This document shows positions 62,547 to 64,000 of a stretch of DNA of 64,000 bases, piece by piece. Origin of the DNA: Devosia sp. (lineage in GTDB: Bacteria > Pseudomonadota > Alphaproteobacteria > Rhizobiales > Devosiaceae); contig NZ_JAGIAW010000002.1 in the NCBI RefSeq assembly GCF_017744655.1, positions 62,001-126,000 on the forward strand. The letters are read 5' to 3'. The notes beneath the pieces were generated by a model that was given only the letters and a program-made list of their open reading frames with translations, made no database searches and was not told where the DNA came from. The position numbers and the translations under genes are program-made. Positions within the stretch are counted from its first letter, which is position 1. Every line of letters begins with the position of its first letter.

Positions 62547-64000
62547 ATGTCCCGAGACCGCCTCTATCTTTTCGACACGACCCTGCGCGACGGCGCGCAG
62601 ACGGCCGGCGTAGAATTCTCGCTCGAGGACAAGATCGCCATTATTGATCTCCTGGAGGAACTGGGCGTCGACTACATCGAAGGCGGCTATCCCGGTGCCA
62701 ATCCGGTCGACACCGCCTTTTTCGAGAAGAAGCGCACCAAGAACGCCACCTTCACCGCCTTCGGCATGACCAAGCGGGCAGGGCGCTCCGCCGCCAACGA
62801 TCCCGGCGTCCAGGGCCTCGTCAATTCCGCCGCCGCCGCCACCTGCTTCGTTGCGAAAGCCTGGGACTACCAGGTCGAACTCGCTTTGAGCTCCACCACC
62901 GACGAGCACCTCGAAGGCCTCGCCGACACGGTCCGCACTGCCGCATCAGCCGGCAAGGAAGTGCTCATCGACCTCGAACACTTCTTCGACGGCTTCAAAG
63001 CCAATCCCGAATACGCCCTATCCTGCGTCACGACGGCCCTCGAAGCCGGTGCCCGCTGGGTCGTCCTCTGCGACACCAATGGCGGCACCATGCCCTCCGA
63101 AGTCCGCACCATCATCGGCACAGTCCTCAAGTTCGCCCCCGGCGAAAGGCTCGGCATCCACCCCCATGACGATACCGGCCAGGCCGTCGCCAATGCACTT
63201 GCCGCCGTTGAAACCGGCGTTCGCCAGATCCAGGGCACGCTCAATGGCCTCGGCGAGCGCTGCGGCAATGCCAATCTCGTCACCCTGATCCCGACGCTGG
63301 TCCTCAAACCCTACTATGCCGAGCGCTTCGAAACCGGCATCACGCCCGAAAAGCTCGAACGTCTGACCCACATCTCCCGCGCCTTCGACGATCGCCTCAA
63401 CCGCGCCCCCGCGCGCCAGGCCCCCTATGTCGGCGCCGCCGCCTTCGCCACCAAAGCCGGCATCCATGCCTCGGCCCTGCTCAAGGATTTTTCGACCTAT
63501 GAGCACGTTCCGCCCGAAAGCGTCGGCAATGAACGTGCCATCATGGTCTCTCAGCAGGCCGGCAAGTCGAACCTGCTCACCGCTTTGGCCCGCCACGATA
63601 TCGTGCTCGAAAAGGACGATCCCCGCCTCGAAAAGCTGCTGTCCACGGTCAAGGAGCGCGAGGCCCAAGGTTATTCCTATGACGGCGCGGATGCCTCCTT
63701 CGCCGTCCTCGCCCGCTCCGTCCTCGGCACGCTCCCGAGCTTCTTCGATGTCGAGCACTACCGCGCCATGGTCGAGCGCCGCCACAATGCGCAGGGCGAA
63801 GAGATCACCGTCACCGAAGCCGTGGTAAAAGTCCGCGTCGATGGCCAATTGCTGATGTCCGTCGCCGAAGGCAATGGCCCCGTCAACGCCCTCGATCAGG
63901 CCTTGCGAAAAGATCTCGGCATTTATTCCGCGCGCATCGAAGACCTGGAGCTGGTCGATTTCAAGGTCCGTATCCTGGACGGCGGCACGGGCGCGGTCAC
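62547..64000 (+). CDS. cimA: (R)-citramalate synthase, 5' part (runs off the window)
   Basis: Not in the ORF track because no stop falls inside the window; 484 codons are visible. The family N-terminus MSRDRLYLFDTTLRDGAQTA and catalytic-barrel motifs (LFDTTLRDG, LCDTNGGTMPSEV, GIHPHDDTGQAVAN, GTLNGLGERCGNANL) belong to the homocitrate/2-isopropylmalate synthase family. The long form with FATKAGIHASALLKD and a C-terminal allosteric domain (starting around residue 390) fits citramalate synthase (CimA), which condenses pyruvate and acetyl-CoA for isoleucine synthesis. 2-isopropylmalate synthase is the alternative. Confidence 0.9.
   Translation, partial: MSRDRLYLFDTTLRDGAQTAGVEFSLEDKIAIIDLLEELGVDYIEGGYPGANPVDTAFFEKKRTKNATFTAFGMTKRAGRSAANDPGVQGLVNSAAAATCFVAKAWDYQVELALSSTTDEHLEGLADTVRTAASAGKEVLIDLEHFFDGFKANPEYALSCVTTALEAGARWVVLCDTNGGTMPSEVRTIIGTVLKFAPGERLGIHPHDDTGQAVANALAAVETGVRQIQGTLNGLGERCGNANLVTLIPTLVLKPYYAERFETGITPEKLERLTHISRAFDDRLNRAPARQAPYVGAAAFATKAGIHASALLKDFSTYEHVPPESVGNERAIMVSQQAGKSNLLTALARHDIVLEKDDPRLEKLLSTVKEREAQGYSYDGADASFAVLARSVLGTLPSFFDVEHYRAMVERRHNAQGEEITVTEAVVKVRVDGQLLMSVAEGNGPVNALDQALRKDLGIYSARIEDLELVDFKVRILDGGTGAV

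Overview
The window comes from a high-GC alphaproteobacterium of the order Hyphomicrobiales, most likely Devosia or a close relative. This is inferred from protein style only: FeuP/FeuQ-like regulators, a ccmIEFH operon, a class II DAHP synthase, an HWE histidine kinase, DUF2865, a TIGR02281-type aspartic protease, and the 3' end of a gene transfer agent (GTA) cluster. It is a chromosomal core region. I see no rRNA, tRNA, CRISPR array, insertion sequence or replication origin.

Layout. 1-2443: end of a GTA-type tail cluster (baseplate/tail-tip protein, then a GH108 endolysin fused to a holin-like tail). 2541-4958: a FeuN/FeuP/FeuQ-like regulatory cassette. 5018-9840: a 17-kDa-antigen-like lipoprotein, an unknown protein, and a pair of translationally coupled flavoproteins (sarcosine-oxidase/HcnB-HcnC style). 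9978-13976: the ccmI-ccmE-ccmF-ccmH cytochrome c maturation operon, every junction a 4-base overlap, followed by glnE. 16895-21633 (minus): a 57-residue protein missing from the ORF track, a PleC-like histidine kinase, and pepN. 21939-25957: two ABC exporter half-transporters separated by a palindromic repeat. 26097-28553 (minus): a DoxX-like membrane protein and a GGDEF/EAL protein with a decayed GGDEF site. 28790-40919: beta-mannosidase, DMT exporter, type II NADH dehydrogenase, FGGY sugar kinase, universal stress protein, dusA, aspartic protease, cobT, a secreted unknown and a second PleC/PdhS-like kinase. 41199-48267: Lrp regulator, VOC protein, moaA, L,D-transpeptidase, rpiA, DUF2059 protein, glutathione reductase, DAHP synthase. 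48382-51879: an HWE kinase convergent with a single-domain response regulator, then an outer-membrane barrel. 52069-57897: nadE-gltX, DUF2865, FAH-family hydrolase, cytochrome c'/c556. 58028-64000: a Cys-rich leader ORF and cysS, a repeat-associated DUF559 gene, a VOC protein, four tandem GFA-family genes, and the 5' part of cimA.

The most interesting element is upstream of cysS. A 14-codon ORF (MKTKCTITVCIITC) contains three cysteine codons, the last directly before the stop. It is followed by three mutually exclusive stem-loops leading to the cysS start. This has the architecture of ribosome-mediated attenuation sensing charged tRNA-Cys. Second is the run of four GFA paralogues with stop/start junctions and a shared C-terminal tail motif, leading into cimA. 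Other points: an endolysin-holin fusion with a possible internal start, dispersed palindromes (one has produced a spurious N-terminal extension of nadE in the ORF track), and a catalytically decayed GGDEF domain next to an intact EAL domain.

Start codons were chosen by Shine-Dalgarno position, overlap with the upstream stop, and known family N-termini, so several differ from the ORF track. Large antisense ORFs over glnE, the ABC genes, cysS, nadE and others are GC-driven shadows and were left out.
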